A stretch of DNA of 7,814 nt from Natrialbaceae archaeon B1-Br10_E2g27 (GCA_001563885.1 LKMM01000112.1:1-7814), one strand, 5' to 3'. Shown: positions 1 to 5,981, counted from the first letter of the stretch. Numbers and translations are program-made. The notes: generated by a model from the sequence alone, not told the origin.

Positions 1-162
1 ATACATCCATATCACAGAGCTCTCCGTCATCGGCCAAATCAGGTCGCCAACTGCGCTGACTTTGTCCCATCTTCGGGTCTCGCTCCACCAACTACGGGGA
101 TAGAACTTGTGGGTAAGAGACAGGACTGAAGTCGTGGGCTTTCGCCTCGAAAACCTGTAATT

Positions 163-181
163 ACTGCCCAGAGAGGGCAGT
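163..181. repeat. Perfect 7-bp hairpin with 5-nt loop
   Basis: ACTGCCC at 163-169 is exactly complementary to GGGCAGT at 175-181, with loop AGAGA. No T-tract follows on either strand, so it is not a typical archaeal terminator. It could be a subterminal palindrome of an IS200/IS605-like remnant, an RNA structure at the 3' end of a transcript entering from the left, or an operator about 100 nt before the gene at 277. The pairing is seen directly; the role is unknown. Confidence 0.5.
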
Positions 182-237
182 CATCGTACAGAGACGACAA
201 TCATCGGCAGACGAACGATCAACCGGTGCGGACGGGC

Positions 238-245
238 GTAAAAGC
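238..245 (+). promoter_or_regulatory. Weak TATA-like box before the DUF5781-like gene
   Basis: GTAAAAGC at 238-245 lies about 35 nt before the ATG at 277. With the usual 26-27 nt from TATA centre to transcription start, the RNA would begin near 267-268 and carry a leader of about 9 nt. The match to the haloarchaeal TTTAWA-type box is poor, so this is tentative. Confidence 0.25.
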
Positions 246-276
246 CATACCAGTTCAACCCTTGGTAACTACACAC

Positions 277-1017
277 ATGGATATACGTGTCCAGGGGCCA
301 GGGCCCACGTCTCCGTTTTTGAGCGCCCGGGACCTCTTCGAAACCGAACACGACCTCTCGCTACCAGTCTACGTCCAGTTGCGTGATGACCCCGACGAAC
401 GAACCTGGGCCGGCCACTACGACGACCACCACGTGCTGAACATCTCCAGACAGGCCGCCTCGAGTGCGATGGCTCGTGAACTCGCCTTACACGAGTTTTC
501 CCATATGGCCCGCTACGAGCAGGCACACCCCTCACACATCCAGTCAACCGAAGAAGTGCTGTATCTCGCCTTAGCCGGCCGGCAAGTCGAACGCCAAAAG
601 CTCGCCCACTGCTATCAGATTGCAAACCACATGAAAGACATCTACGCCGACGACATCACACTCGCTGTCGGCCCGGGCGAAAAACTGCTTTCGTTTCTCG
701 AGTCGAGTCTCGCGATGGCACTTGCCGACCGACCTGCACTCGCTCCTCCCGGTTCGACTCGGCTCTCACGGAGTGCCGACCCCGATATTACGGCCGTCAA
801 CGCTGCCTTTGCGCTGGCACTCGCCGAACGACACGACCTCCTCGAGGCCGACCACCGGCTGTACGACCTCGCTCATGCCGCCGCGATGGACGCCCCCGAA
901 GTAGATTTTGACGGTTTCAAAGCTCGTTTCCGCGAACTCAGTTGCGATCCGGATCGGAGTACCTACCGAAAACATCTGGTCGAGGCGACTCGTGCCTACG
1001 TCAGCAGTTCCTCGTAG
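277..1017 (+). CDS. DUF5781-like haloarchaeal protein with HExxH motif
   Basis: This is a predicted soluble protein of 246 residues with no signal peptide or membrane segment. An LHEFSH motif gives H72, E73 and H76, the classic HExxH zinc-metalloprotease signature, on a predicted helix. It is followed by H84 and H87 (HPSH) and by E92/E93 in a second helix-like stretch, any of which could supply the third zinc ligand. I believe it matches the uncharacterised haloarchaeal family DUF5781, from memory of the HE-x-SH plus HPSH pattern. The ATG at 277 is preferred over the in-frame GTG at 226, because the 17 extra residues (MRTGVKAIPV...) are basic and atypical and would cover the likely promoter. 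The gene ends 6 nt from the convergent gene at 1024. Peptidase activity is inference; several HExxH families are inactive. Substrate is unknown. Confidence 0.8.
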   Translation: MDIRVQGPGPTSPFLSARDLFETEHDLSLPVYVQLRDDPDERTWAGHYDDHHVLNISRQAASSAMARELALHEFSHMARYEQAHPSHIQSTEEVLYLALAGRQVERQKLAHCYQIANHMKDIYADDITLAVGPGEKLLSFLESSLAMALADRPALAPPGSTRLSRSADPDITAVNAAFALALAERHDLLEADHRLYDLAHAAAMDAPEVDFDGFKARFRELSCDPDRSTYRKHLVEATRAYVSSSS

Positions 1018-1023
1018 GTATGG

Positions 1024-1230
1024 TCACTCTCGGACGACGATCAGCGTCAGCACAACGAGGATCGCTCCGAGCACGAACACCTGTTCCCACGAAAACGAAA
1101 CCAAACTGGCTAACTCAGCGAGCCAGACCAGCATGTACGCGAACGAAAACGATAACAGGAGATTCAATACCAGCAGTACGCGTGGATCGCCACTCGAGGA
1201 TTCTATCCCCTCTTTGAGGTCCCCGCTCAT
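1024..1230 (-). CDS. Small two-helix membrane protein, unknown function
   Basis: This encodes 68 residues: a short polar, acidic N-terminus (about 1-17), a long hydrophobic segment (about 18-43) and a second one (about 50-66), ending in VVRE. That gives two predicted membrane helices with a short loop, both termini on the same side. No cysteines or catalytic motifs are present. I do not recognise a characterised family. The gene is supported by a good TATA box 27 nt before the ATG, implying a leaderless mRNA, and by a tidy fit between neighbours: 6 nt from the convergent gene on its 3' side and a 123-bp divergent promoter region shared with another small membrane protein. The shared promoter hints that the two membrane proteins may be co-regulated, which is inference. 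Confidence 0.72.
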   Translation of the reverse strand: MSGDLKEGIESSSGDPRVLLVLNLLLSFSFAYMLVWLAELASLVSFSWEQVFVLGAILVVLTLIVVRE

Positions 1231-1253
1231 GGTCGCTGTCTCTCAGCGAGCAG

Positions 1254-1260
1254 TATTAAA
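1254..1260 (-). promoter_or_regulatory. TATA box for the two-helix protein gene
   Basis: Read on the minus strand this is TTTAATA. Its centre is 27 nt before the A of the ATG at 1230, the spacing expected for a haloarchaeal leaderless transcript. A perfect inverted repeat (CTCTCG at 1261-1266, CGAGAG at 1275-1280) abuts its upstream edge, where the BRE or a regulator would sit. Confidence 0.6.
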
Positions 1261-1313
1261 CTCTCGTCGAACGCCGAGAGGCCCCGACAGGTCTGGTGAC
1301 GGTCACGGATACC

Positions 1314-1321
1314 ATTTTTAC
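1314..1321 (+). promoter_or_regulatory. TATA box for the three-helix protein gene
   Basis: ATTTTTAC at 1314-1321 lies about 36 nt before the ATG at 1354, predicting an RNA start near 1343 and a leader of about 10 nt. An 11-bp palindrome, GTGACGGTCAC (1296-1306), sits 7 nt upstream and could be a regulator site. Confidence 0.5.
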
Positions 1322-1353
1322 CGGGCTCGTTGTAGCCGAGTTCCGTTCGCACA

Positions 1354-1686
1354 ATGGATCGCCCTCGAGTTCGCAACCGGGATGGAACGCCGATCGATCC
1401 GGTTCCGCCAGCTATCGTTATCCTAATCTGCTTTCTGACCATCTACGCCTGGGGCCCGCTGTATCTCCGCACACTCGGCGTTTCTCTCGCAGAATCAGTG
1501 TTGCTTTTGACTGCGGTCTTTCTGGTGGTCGCCGTCGGAACGTACTACCAGATGGTCTGGACAGCGAATCCAACTTGCCGTCGTGAAATTCCACCCGAAA
1601 AGCGGGTCTATCTGTTCCGATATGCCTTCCTGATCTGTCTTGGGTTGGTTGTCTTGCTGGCGCTTCCGCTCGTGGTCTCCCCCTAA
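1354..1686 (+). CDS. Small three-helix membrane protein, unknown function
   Basis: This encodes 110 residues. The polar, arginine-rich N-terminus (1-19) is followed by three hydrophobic stretches at about 20-38, 44-66 and 88-108. The loop between the second and third (about 67-87, with MVWTANPTCRREIPPEKR) is basic, which by the positive-inside rule points to the cytoplasm. No enzyme or transport motif is visible and I cannot name a family. The gene is divergent from the two-helix membrane protein across 123 bp with a TATA box for each. Its TAA (1684-1686) overlaps the stop codon of the convergent AMP-binding gene, so the two mRNAs must overlap at their 3' ends. The assignment as a real gene rests on its promoter, hydrophobic pattern and neighbour spacing. 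Confidence 0.75.
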   Translation: MDRPRVRNRDGTPIDPVPPAIVILICFLTIYAWGPLYLRTLGVSLAESVLLLTAVFLVVAVGTYYQMVWTANPTCRREIPPEKRVYLFRYAFLICLGLVVLLALPLVVSP

Positions 1687-2930
1687 TTCGACTTCCTGTA
1701 TATCCGTCCGTCATCCCCGCGATAGGCGTCGACGCCGGTGTGAAACCAGCGAGTCTCCTCCCGCACGGTAAAGCGCTCGAGTTCGAGGTTGGTGTCACCA
1801 ACGTACCCATCCGCAAGTGTCGGCCCCGAGATGACGAGTTCACCGGTTGCGTCCTCGGGAATTTCCGATCCGTCGACGGGAACGGGGGGTCGTTCGACAA
1901 AGCCCTCGCTTACGACCGTCGCATCGACCCCGGCGACTGGCTCACCGAGACAGGCTGGTGGTGAGTTGCCGGCACTCCCAAGGACCAGCGGCCCCGTCTC
2001 GGTCCGTCCGTAGGCGTAGTACCACTCGTCACAACCTGCCTCGAGGAGTCGGTCGATACGTTCTGATTCGAACGGCTCACCGATGCCACCGACGACACGA
2101 ACGTCGCTCAAATCAGCATCGTCGAACGCCGCCGCCGAGACGAGTTCGGTCGCCATCGGACTGACAGTGTGATAGACCGAAATTTTCCCCGATTCGAGCC
2201 ACTCGATCGTTTCGTCGATCGTCGGCCGCTCGAGCGGGTAGTAGGTTCCACCAGTCGCAAGCGTCGCGAACAGTACGGGCGTGATAGCGAACCGATGGAA
2301 CGCCGGCATCGTCCCGAGCTGTCCGTCCTCCGGTGACAGTCCACCGGGGATCCGGTCGGTAACTGCATCAATTGTCGATCGAAGTGCTTCGTGGGTAATC
2401 GATGCCCCAACCGTTTTTGGCGTGTGTCGTCCCCCATATGAGATAACCGCGAGGTCGTCGTCTTCGCGTGCAATCGTCTCCCAGTAATCGCTGAGCCCGG
2501 TCGTCTCGACGAACGAGTCATAATCGACGCCAAGCCGTGCATCGCTATCACCGACGTGGACGATCGCATCAGCAGTGTCTATCTCTGCTAACAACGACGT
2601 GACACGATCTGTCTGGGTAAGAAGGATCGTAGTCTCACAGTCACTGCTGATGGCTGCGATCTCACTCGGTTCGTAGTGCGGTGGAACCGGTACCGCGACG
2701 CTACCATTTCTGAGCGTTCCGAGCATCGAGACGACGAACTCCGGCGTGTTAGTGAGACAGAGTACAACGGCATCGCCGGATTTGACCCCGCGCTGACGAA
2801 GCCCGCCGGCAAACTCCCCGGCAGTTCGCCACAGATCTGCGTACGTATACTCCACCTCGTCGGTGACGAGAGCAGCCACTGTGGGATGAGATTCGACTGT
2901 CTTCCGGATCTCGTGTATAACGTTTGTCAT
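1683..2930 (-). CDS. Shortened AMP-binding (ANL superfamily) protein, probably catalytically altered
   Basis: This encodes 415 residues that follow the N-terminal domain of acyl-CoA synthetases. Visible landmarks are the start (YTYADLWRTAGEFAGGL, 28-44), an A4-like MPAFHRFAITP (208-218), A5 YGRTE (307-311), A6 GELVISGPTLADGY (363-376) and the A7 region (WFHTG, 395-399, to DDGRIY, 406-411). Family members are usually 500-560 residues; this one stops just after A7, so the C-terminal lid with its hinge and catalytic lysine is absent. The A3 phosphate loop is degenerate (SYGGRHTPK, 164-172, where STGTTGxPK is usual), and the A7 TGD has become TGVD. The frame is otherwise intact, and downstream minus-strand frames hold no lid remnant, so this is not a simple frameshift. 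It is divergent from the CstA gene. It could be a pseudoenzyme, an acyl-binding regulator, or a subunit needing a separate lid. Confidence 0.85.
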   Translation of the reverse strand: MTNVIHEIRKTVESHPTVAALVTDEVEYTYADLWRTAGEFAGGLRQRGVKSGDAVVLCLTNTPEFVVSMLGTLRNGSVAVPVPPHYEPSEIAAISSDCETTILLTQTDRVTSLLAEIDTADAIVHVGDSDARLGVDYDSFVETTGLSDYWETIAREDDDLAVISYGGRHTPKTVGASITHEALRSTIDAVTDRIPGGLSPEDGQLGTMPAFHRFAITPVLFATLATGGTYYPLERPTIDETIEWLESGKISVYHTVSPMATELVSAAAFDDADLSDVRVVGGIGEPFESERIDRLLEAGCDEWYYAYGRTETGPLVLGSAGNSPPACLGEPVAGVDATVVSEGFVERPPVPVDGSEIPEDATGELVISGPTLADGYVGDTNLELERFTVREETRWFHTGVDAYRGDDGRIYRKSN

Positions 2931-2944
2931 ATGTTGGGTATTCT

Positions 2945-2960
2945 ATAATAACTATTATTG
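2945..2960 (-). promoter_or_regulatory. TATA region for the AMP-binding gene
   Basis: Read on the minus strand the stretch is CAATAATAGTTATTAT. Its upstream part is centred about 26-27 nt before the ATG at 2930, predicting a leaderless or nearly leaderless mRNA. ATAATA (2945-2950) and TATTAT (2953-2958) form a 6-2-6 dyad, which may be accidental in such AT-rich DNA. Confidence 0.55.
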
Positions 2961-2975
2961 ATCAACCACGTTGAT
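2961..2975. promoter_or_regulatory. Candidate operator: ATCAAC-CAC-GTTGAT dyad
   Basis: ATCAAC at 2961-2966 and GTTGAT at 2970-2975 form a perfect inverted repeat with a 3-nt spacer. It lies directly upstream of the AMP-binding gene's TATA region, where archaeal regulators contact BRE or upstream DNA. The dyad is seen in the sequence; binding is inferred. Confidence 0.4.
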
Positions 2976-3046
2976 AGTTACTTCGGCTGCAAAACGCCCC
3001 AGTTTCATATCTGTCTATTCATTAATTTTCTAGCTGTAATATAAAT

Positions 3047-3065
3047 TATCATGTGTGAAATGATA
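3047..3065. promoter_or_regulatory. Candidate operator: TATCAT-N7-ATGATA dyad
   Basis: TATCAT (3047-3052) and ATGATA (3060-3065) form a perfect inverted repeat with a 7-nt spacer, ending 12 nt before the CstA gene's TATA box. Its right half runs on as TGATAGTT (3061-3068), the same octamer found at 2972-2979 in the other dyad, which suggests one regulator for both genes. Confidence 0.38.
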
Positions 3066-3077
3066 GTTCGTGAATGG

Positions 3078-3085
3078 ATTTATTA
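3078..3085 (+). promoter_or_regulatory. TATA box for the CstA-family gene
   Basis: ATTTATTA at 3078-3085 is a good haloarchaeal TATA box. With 26-27 nt to the start of transcription the RNA would begin near 3108 and have a leader of about 12 nt before the ATG at 3120. No Shine-Dalgarno is visible. Confidence 0.6.
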
Positions 3086-3119
3086 TCGGTGAGTTCATTG
3101 CTAACCGTATCGGTAAACT

Positions 3120-4991
3120 ATGCAAGTAATATGGTTCGTCGTATTCGTACTCATAACGTTCACCATCGGGTACGTTGGCTACTCAAAATACCTCGCCAAC
3201 ATGGTAGAGCTAGACGATGAACGGGATACACCCGCACATAAATACGAGGACGGACAGGAGTACGTCCCCTCGAAAAAGCCGGTCTTACTCGGTCACCACT
3301 TCTCGAGCGTAGCCGGCGGCGCTCCCATTGCTGGCCCGCTGACGGCAGTCGCCGCCTTCGGATGGCTTCCGGCCGTCCTGTGGGTCGCAATCGGAAACCC
3401 CATCTTCGGTGCCGTTCACGACTTTATGGCACTTTCCTCGAGCATTCGCCACGAGGGGAAATCGATCGGGTACATCATCGGTGAGTACGTCGGAAAACAG
3501 GGCAAGAATATGCTGTTGTGGTTTGGGTTCTTGTTGATCGTGTTGGTCATCGCGGCGTTCGTCTTCCTGATCGCGTCGGTGTTCAACGCCTATCCGGCCG
3601 CAGCGACCGCGAGCATTATTTACATCGCGCTTGCGATCGCCTTCGGCTTTTATCTGTACCAGCTCAAGGGGCCGTTTATTCCCGGTGCTATCCTGTTTAC
3701 CGCCGGCATCTTCGCTGGCGTCTGGGTCGGCCACCAGTTCCCACTTGCACTGGCCCAGGCTGAGGGACTTCCAGAGGGCACGATCGTCCTGCTCGGTGAC
3801 GGATCGTTCCTTCAACTCCTTCCACTGGCTGATGACCTGGGAGCGAACTTCGCAGGATGGGCCGTTGTCACCGTCTTATACTCGTTTTTCGCGGCGACGC
3901 TTCCCGTCTGGGTACTCCTACAGCCGCGTGACTTCCTGACGTCGACGCTTTTGTATGCCGGTATCGGCTCGATGCTGCTTGGCGTCTTCGTCGGAACGTT
4001 CATCGCCGCTCCGGACGCGGCAATTCCGGTTGCCGGACTCGAGGACCTCAGTGCAGTCGAGATCACGTCGATGTCGGCGGAGGTGCCTGCCTTTACCGGG
4101 TTCATGAGTGGTCTCGGACCACTGTTCCCCTTGCTATTCCTGACAATCGCCTGTGGAACGATCAGTGGCTTTCACTCGCTGGTCTCATCGGGGACGACCG
4201 CAAAACAACTCGACAAGGAAACCGACGCCCGAACGATCGGCTACGGTGCGATGCTCGGTGAGGGGCTGCTCGCGCTGACGGCTATCATTGCCGTCTCGCT
4301 CGCTGCAGCGACGGTCGCATCCGGCAGTCTCGACAACGCGATTGCGGTCTTCCCGGCCGGCGGTGGCGCACTCGTGACGACACTCGGCGTGCCCGCCGGC
4401 CTCGCGGCGACGTTCATTGGACTGGTCTTTGCGAGTTTCCTGCTGACCAGTACCGACACGGCGATGCGTCTTGGCCGCTACATGCTCGAGGAACTCATCG
4501 GCACTCCCGAGACGCCTCTCGAGGAAAACCTCTCGAACCGGTACGTAAACGCCGGTATCACCGCAGTGGGTGGTTACCTCCTCGTCGCCTCGGGGACCTG
4601 GGAGAGTATCTGGCCGCTTTTCGGTGGCGCAAACCAACTGCTTGCGGCACTCGCGTTGCTCGTTGCGACCATCTGGCTTGCAAACTGGGACGACAACAAA
4701 CAGCTCATCAGTACCGGTGGGCCGCTCGTGTTCATGGTCGTCGCGACGGTTACCGGGCTGTTGTACATCGCCCTCTGGGCGAATCCACAGGCGATTCTGG
4801 CGTCGGAAAACCTCGCCACCTTCGCGAACCTCTCGCTTGCACTCCAGAGCATTATCGCGTTGGTTCTCGTCGGACTCGCGCTTGCACTCTTGAACTTAGG
4901 CTATCAGAGCATCAGCGAGGCCAGAGAAGGAGTCGCTGCCGAAGCTGCCACCGACGGCGGTGAGCCAGTAGACGACCGCGCTGAAGATTAA
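3120..4991 (+). CDS. cstA: CstA-family carbon starvation / pyruvate transporter
   Basis: This is a 623-residue integral membrane protein with well over a dozen hydrophobic segments. Family signatures are clear: LLGHHFSSVAGGAPIAGP (56-73), GAVHDF (97-102), LQPRDFL (267-273), CGTISGFHSLVSSGTTAKQL (345-364), TSTDTAMRLGRYMLEEL (443-459) and LFGGANQLLA (500-509). In Escherichia coli CstA and its relative BtsT import pyruvate with protons, and CstA has also been linked to peptide use; here a pyruvate or similar small-carboxylate substrate is inferred from the family. It is shorter than E. coli CstA (about 700 residues), as is common outside enteric bacteria, and ends in an acidic tail (about 599-623) of the type seen in halophiles. 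The gene is divergent from the AMP-binding protein with a shared AT-rich control region. Its TAA overlaps the stop codon of the convergent gene in TTAA (4988-4991). Confidence 0.96.
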   Translation: MQVIWFVVFVLITFTIGYVGYSKYLANMVELDDERDTPAHKYEDGQEYVPSKKPVLLGHHFSSVAGGAPIAGPLTAVAAFGWLPAVLWVAIGNPIFGAVHDFMALSSSIRHEGKSIGYIIGEYVGKQGKNMLLWFGFLLIVLVIAAFVFLIASVFNAYPAAATASIIYIALAIAFGFYLYQLKGPFIPGAILFTAGIFAGVWVGHQFPLALAQAEGLPEGTIVLLGDGSFLQLLPLADDLGANFAGWAVVTVLYSFFAATLPVWVLLQPRDFLTSTLLYAGIGSMLLGVFVGTFIAAPDAAIPVAGLEDLSAVEITSMSAEVPAFTGFMSGLGPLFPLLFLTIACGTISGFHSLVSSGTTAKQLDKETDARTIGYGAMLGEGLLALTAIIAVSLAAATVASGSLDNAIAVFPAGGGALVTTLGVPAGLAATFIGLVFASFLLTSTDTAMRLGRYMLEELIGTPETPLEENLSNRYVNAGITAVGGYLLVASGTWESIWPLFGGANQLLAALALLVATIWLANWDDNKQLISTGGPLVFMVVATVTGLLYIALWANPQAILASENLATFANLSLALQSIIALVLVGLALALLNLGYQSISEAREGVAAEAATDGGEPVDDRAED

Positions 4992-5629
4992 CGCGACAGC
5001 CAGGCCAACAGCCGACTCAACCGGCCTGGTTCGTCCGGATCGAGCGGTTCCCACACCCGAAACGCCTGTTCGATCTCACCGGATCGACTCCCAACACTTG
5101 TTTCGTTTTCAGGAGCGACGACGACGAGATTGATCTCCGTATGCCCGTAGTAGCCGAATTTCAACAGCGTCCGGTTCTCGTACGTCGAGACGAACTCTCG
5201 AACATCCTCCGAGAGCTCTTTTGCAACAACGACAAACGTAAAATCCGTACTGTAGTGGTCTTCGTCTGCCTCGACCCACTCCTCTGCGAGCTGTTCTCCA
5301 ATCGCCTCGAGGGCCTCGAGATCGGACACTCTCGGCCGCTCGTGTTCGGTCACGAAGACGTATTCTTCAGCTTCGTGCTGGGCGAACGTAATCGATGGAT
5401 GGAGGACGTGACGTTCGTGGCGAACCGATAGCTCGCCGTACATCCGGAACCGTTCGCCACGCACCTCGGTGTACTCACGCGCTAAGTCGTAGTGATGACA
5501 CAACCGTAGTGCAACCGAGTTGAGATACGCATCGTCCCATCTCGGAACGTCGTCTGGCCAGTCAGCACCATCGCTACGGTCGGCTATTCCGTCGTTTGCT
5601 CTCGGTGTTGGTGTCTCGGCGTCAGTCAC
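4988..5629 (-). CDS. Conserved-looking acidic haloarchaeal protein, unknown function
   Basis: I do not recognise a characterised family. From the GTG at 5629 the product is 213 residues, starting VTDAETPTPR, soluble and strongly acidic. After a polar N-terminal tail come two predicted alpha/beta parts: one around DDAYLNSVALRLCHHYDLAR with HPSITFAQHEAEEYVFVTEH, and one with TDFTFVVVAKEL, LLKFGYYGHTEINLVVVAPE and a tryptophan-containing tail. The alternation of charged helices and hydrophobic strands suggests a folded cytoplasmic protein. The frame is open up to a GTG at 5737 (249 residues), but that longer form would cover both promoters of the divergent region and begins with an atypically basic stretch (RARERRHLVRARVV). 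GTGs at 5653 and 5635 are further alternatives. The stop overlaps the end of the CstA gene. Confidence 0.78.
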   Translation of the reverse strand: MTDAETPTPRANDGIADRSDGADWPDDVPRWDDAYLNSVALRLCHHYDLAREYTEVRGERFRMYGELSVRHERHVLHPSITFAQHEAEEYVFVTEHERPRVSDLEALEAIGEQLAEEWVEADEDHYSTDFTFVVVAKELSEDVREFVSTYENRTLLKFGYYGHTEINLVVVAPENETSVGSRSGEIEQAFRVWEPLDPDEPGRLSRLLAWLSR

Positions 5630-5669
5630 GATCACATCACGCGTAGTTCCCACCTCGAACCCGTCGTGA

Positions 5670-5678
5670 ATAAATATA
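5670..5678 (-). promoter_or_regulatory. TATA box for the acidic unknown-function gene
   Basis: On the minus strand this reads TATATTTAT, an excellent archaeal TATA box. RNA would start near 5647, which leaves the GTG codons at 5635 and 5629 as reachable starts and excludes 5737. A CACGTG palindrome (5686-5691) lies just upstream. Confidence 0.55.
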
Positions 5679-5725
5679 CTGACGACACGTGCCCGAACCA
5701 GATGTCTGCGTTCTCGAGCGCGAAC

Positions 5726-5734
5726 AATTATATT
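5726..5734 (+). promoter_or_regulatory. TATA box for the small CxxC protein gene
   Basis: AATTATATT at 5726-5734 is centred 27 nt before the second in-frame ATG at 5757. This spacing fits a leaderless transcript starting exactly at that codon and argues for 5757 over the ATG at 5751. Confidence 0.55.
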
Positions 5735-5756
5735 CACTCCAGCCTAACGTATGGGT

Positions 5757-5981
5757 ATGGGTAGCACGGATGGACAGGAATCGTGTGGACGCTGTAGTTT
5801 CACGACCGTCGTCGATGCCGTCGAACGCGACGATGACAAGGAGTCGTATGATCCCTTCGAGGGGGGCTCTATCGAAGTCGACGAGCGAGAACTTCGCATC
5901 GTTGCGATGCCTGCAATCTGGGCCGGCCGAGCTAAACGGTGGCTCACCGACACCGCCAATCGATTTATCTACGGTCGATAA
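5757..5981 (+). CDS. Small CxxC protein, unknown function
   Basis: The product is 74 residues from the ATG at 5757, or 76 from the ATG at 5751. It begins MGSTDGQESCGRCSFTTVVD, giving one CGRC motif near residues 10-13, continues with a very acidic middle (about 22-46), and ends with an aromatic and basic segment (AIWAGRAKRWLTDTANRFIY) that could form an amphipathic helix lying on a membrane or a partner protein. A single CxxC could bind zinc only by dimerisation, or form a redox-active or structural disulfide. I know no named family. Reality of the gene is supported by a well-placed TATA box and by its stop codon falling neatly in a terminator-like hairpin shared with rps7. No operon partner is visible. 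Confidence 0.68.
   Translation: MGSTDGQESCGRCSFTTVVDAVERDDDKESYDPFEGGSIEVDERELRIVAMPAIWAGRAKRWLTDTANRFIYGR

Larger units (their letters stand above)
1..276. other. Non-coding left margin
   Basis: No convincing gene is visible in these 276 bases. A plus-strand frame is open from the window edge to a TGA at 127-129, but its 42 residues resemble nothing I know and have no typical haloarchaeal acidic bias. The stretch holds a strong short hairpin (163-181), a TCATCG repeat (181-186 and 201-206), and a stretch near 124-146 (key part GTCGTGGGCTTTCGCC) that recalls the ends of haloarchaeal IS200/IS605-type elements. The last 40 bases probably hold the promoter of the gene starting at 277. Confidence 0.5.

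Noticed and set aside
77..121. Imperfect inverted repeat GTCTC...GAGAC with inner CCAC/GTGG pairing
   Set aside because: Short paired blocks with mismatched internal loops; too weak to claim as an RNA or transposon end without comparison data.
226..276. GTG at 226 as start of the HExxH protein
   Set aside because: The extra 17 residues are basic and unlike a haloarchaeal N-terminus and would overlap the likely promoter; the ATG at 277 is the better start.
908..1426. Open plus-strand frame of 172 codons crossing the end of the HExxH gene, the two-helix gene and the 1231-1353 promoter region
   Set aside because: It runs antisense through a gene with a clear promoter and hydrophobic pattern, its product is rich in Ser/Thr/Arg and not acidic, and it has no promoter. 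It is a shadow frame of GC-rich DNA.
1418..1900. Minus-strand open frame beyond the end of the AMP-binding gene, as a possible frameshifted C-terminal lid
   Set aside because: Its translation is Pro/Arg/Ser-rich, with no hinge motif or catalytic-lysine region, and most of it is antisense to the three-helix gene. No support for a frameshift.
3285..3815. Minus-strand open frame of 176 codons inside the CstA gene
   Set aside because: Antisense to strongly conserved CstA motifs; composition typical of a shadow frame (many Arg, Asp, Gln).
4185..4637. Minus-strand open frame of 150 codons inside the CstA gene
   Set aside because: Same reasoning: antisense to conserved coding sequence, no promoter, no recognisable domain.
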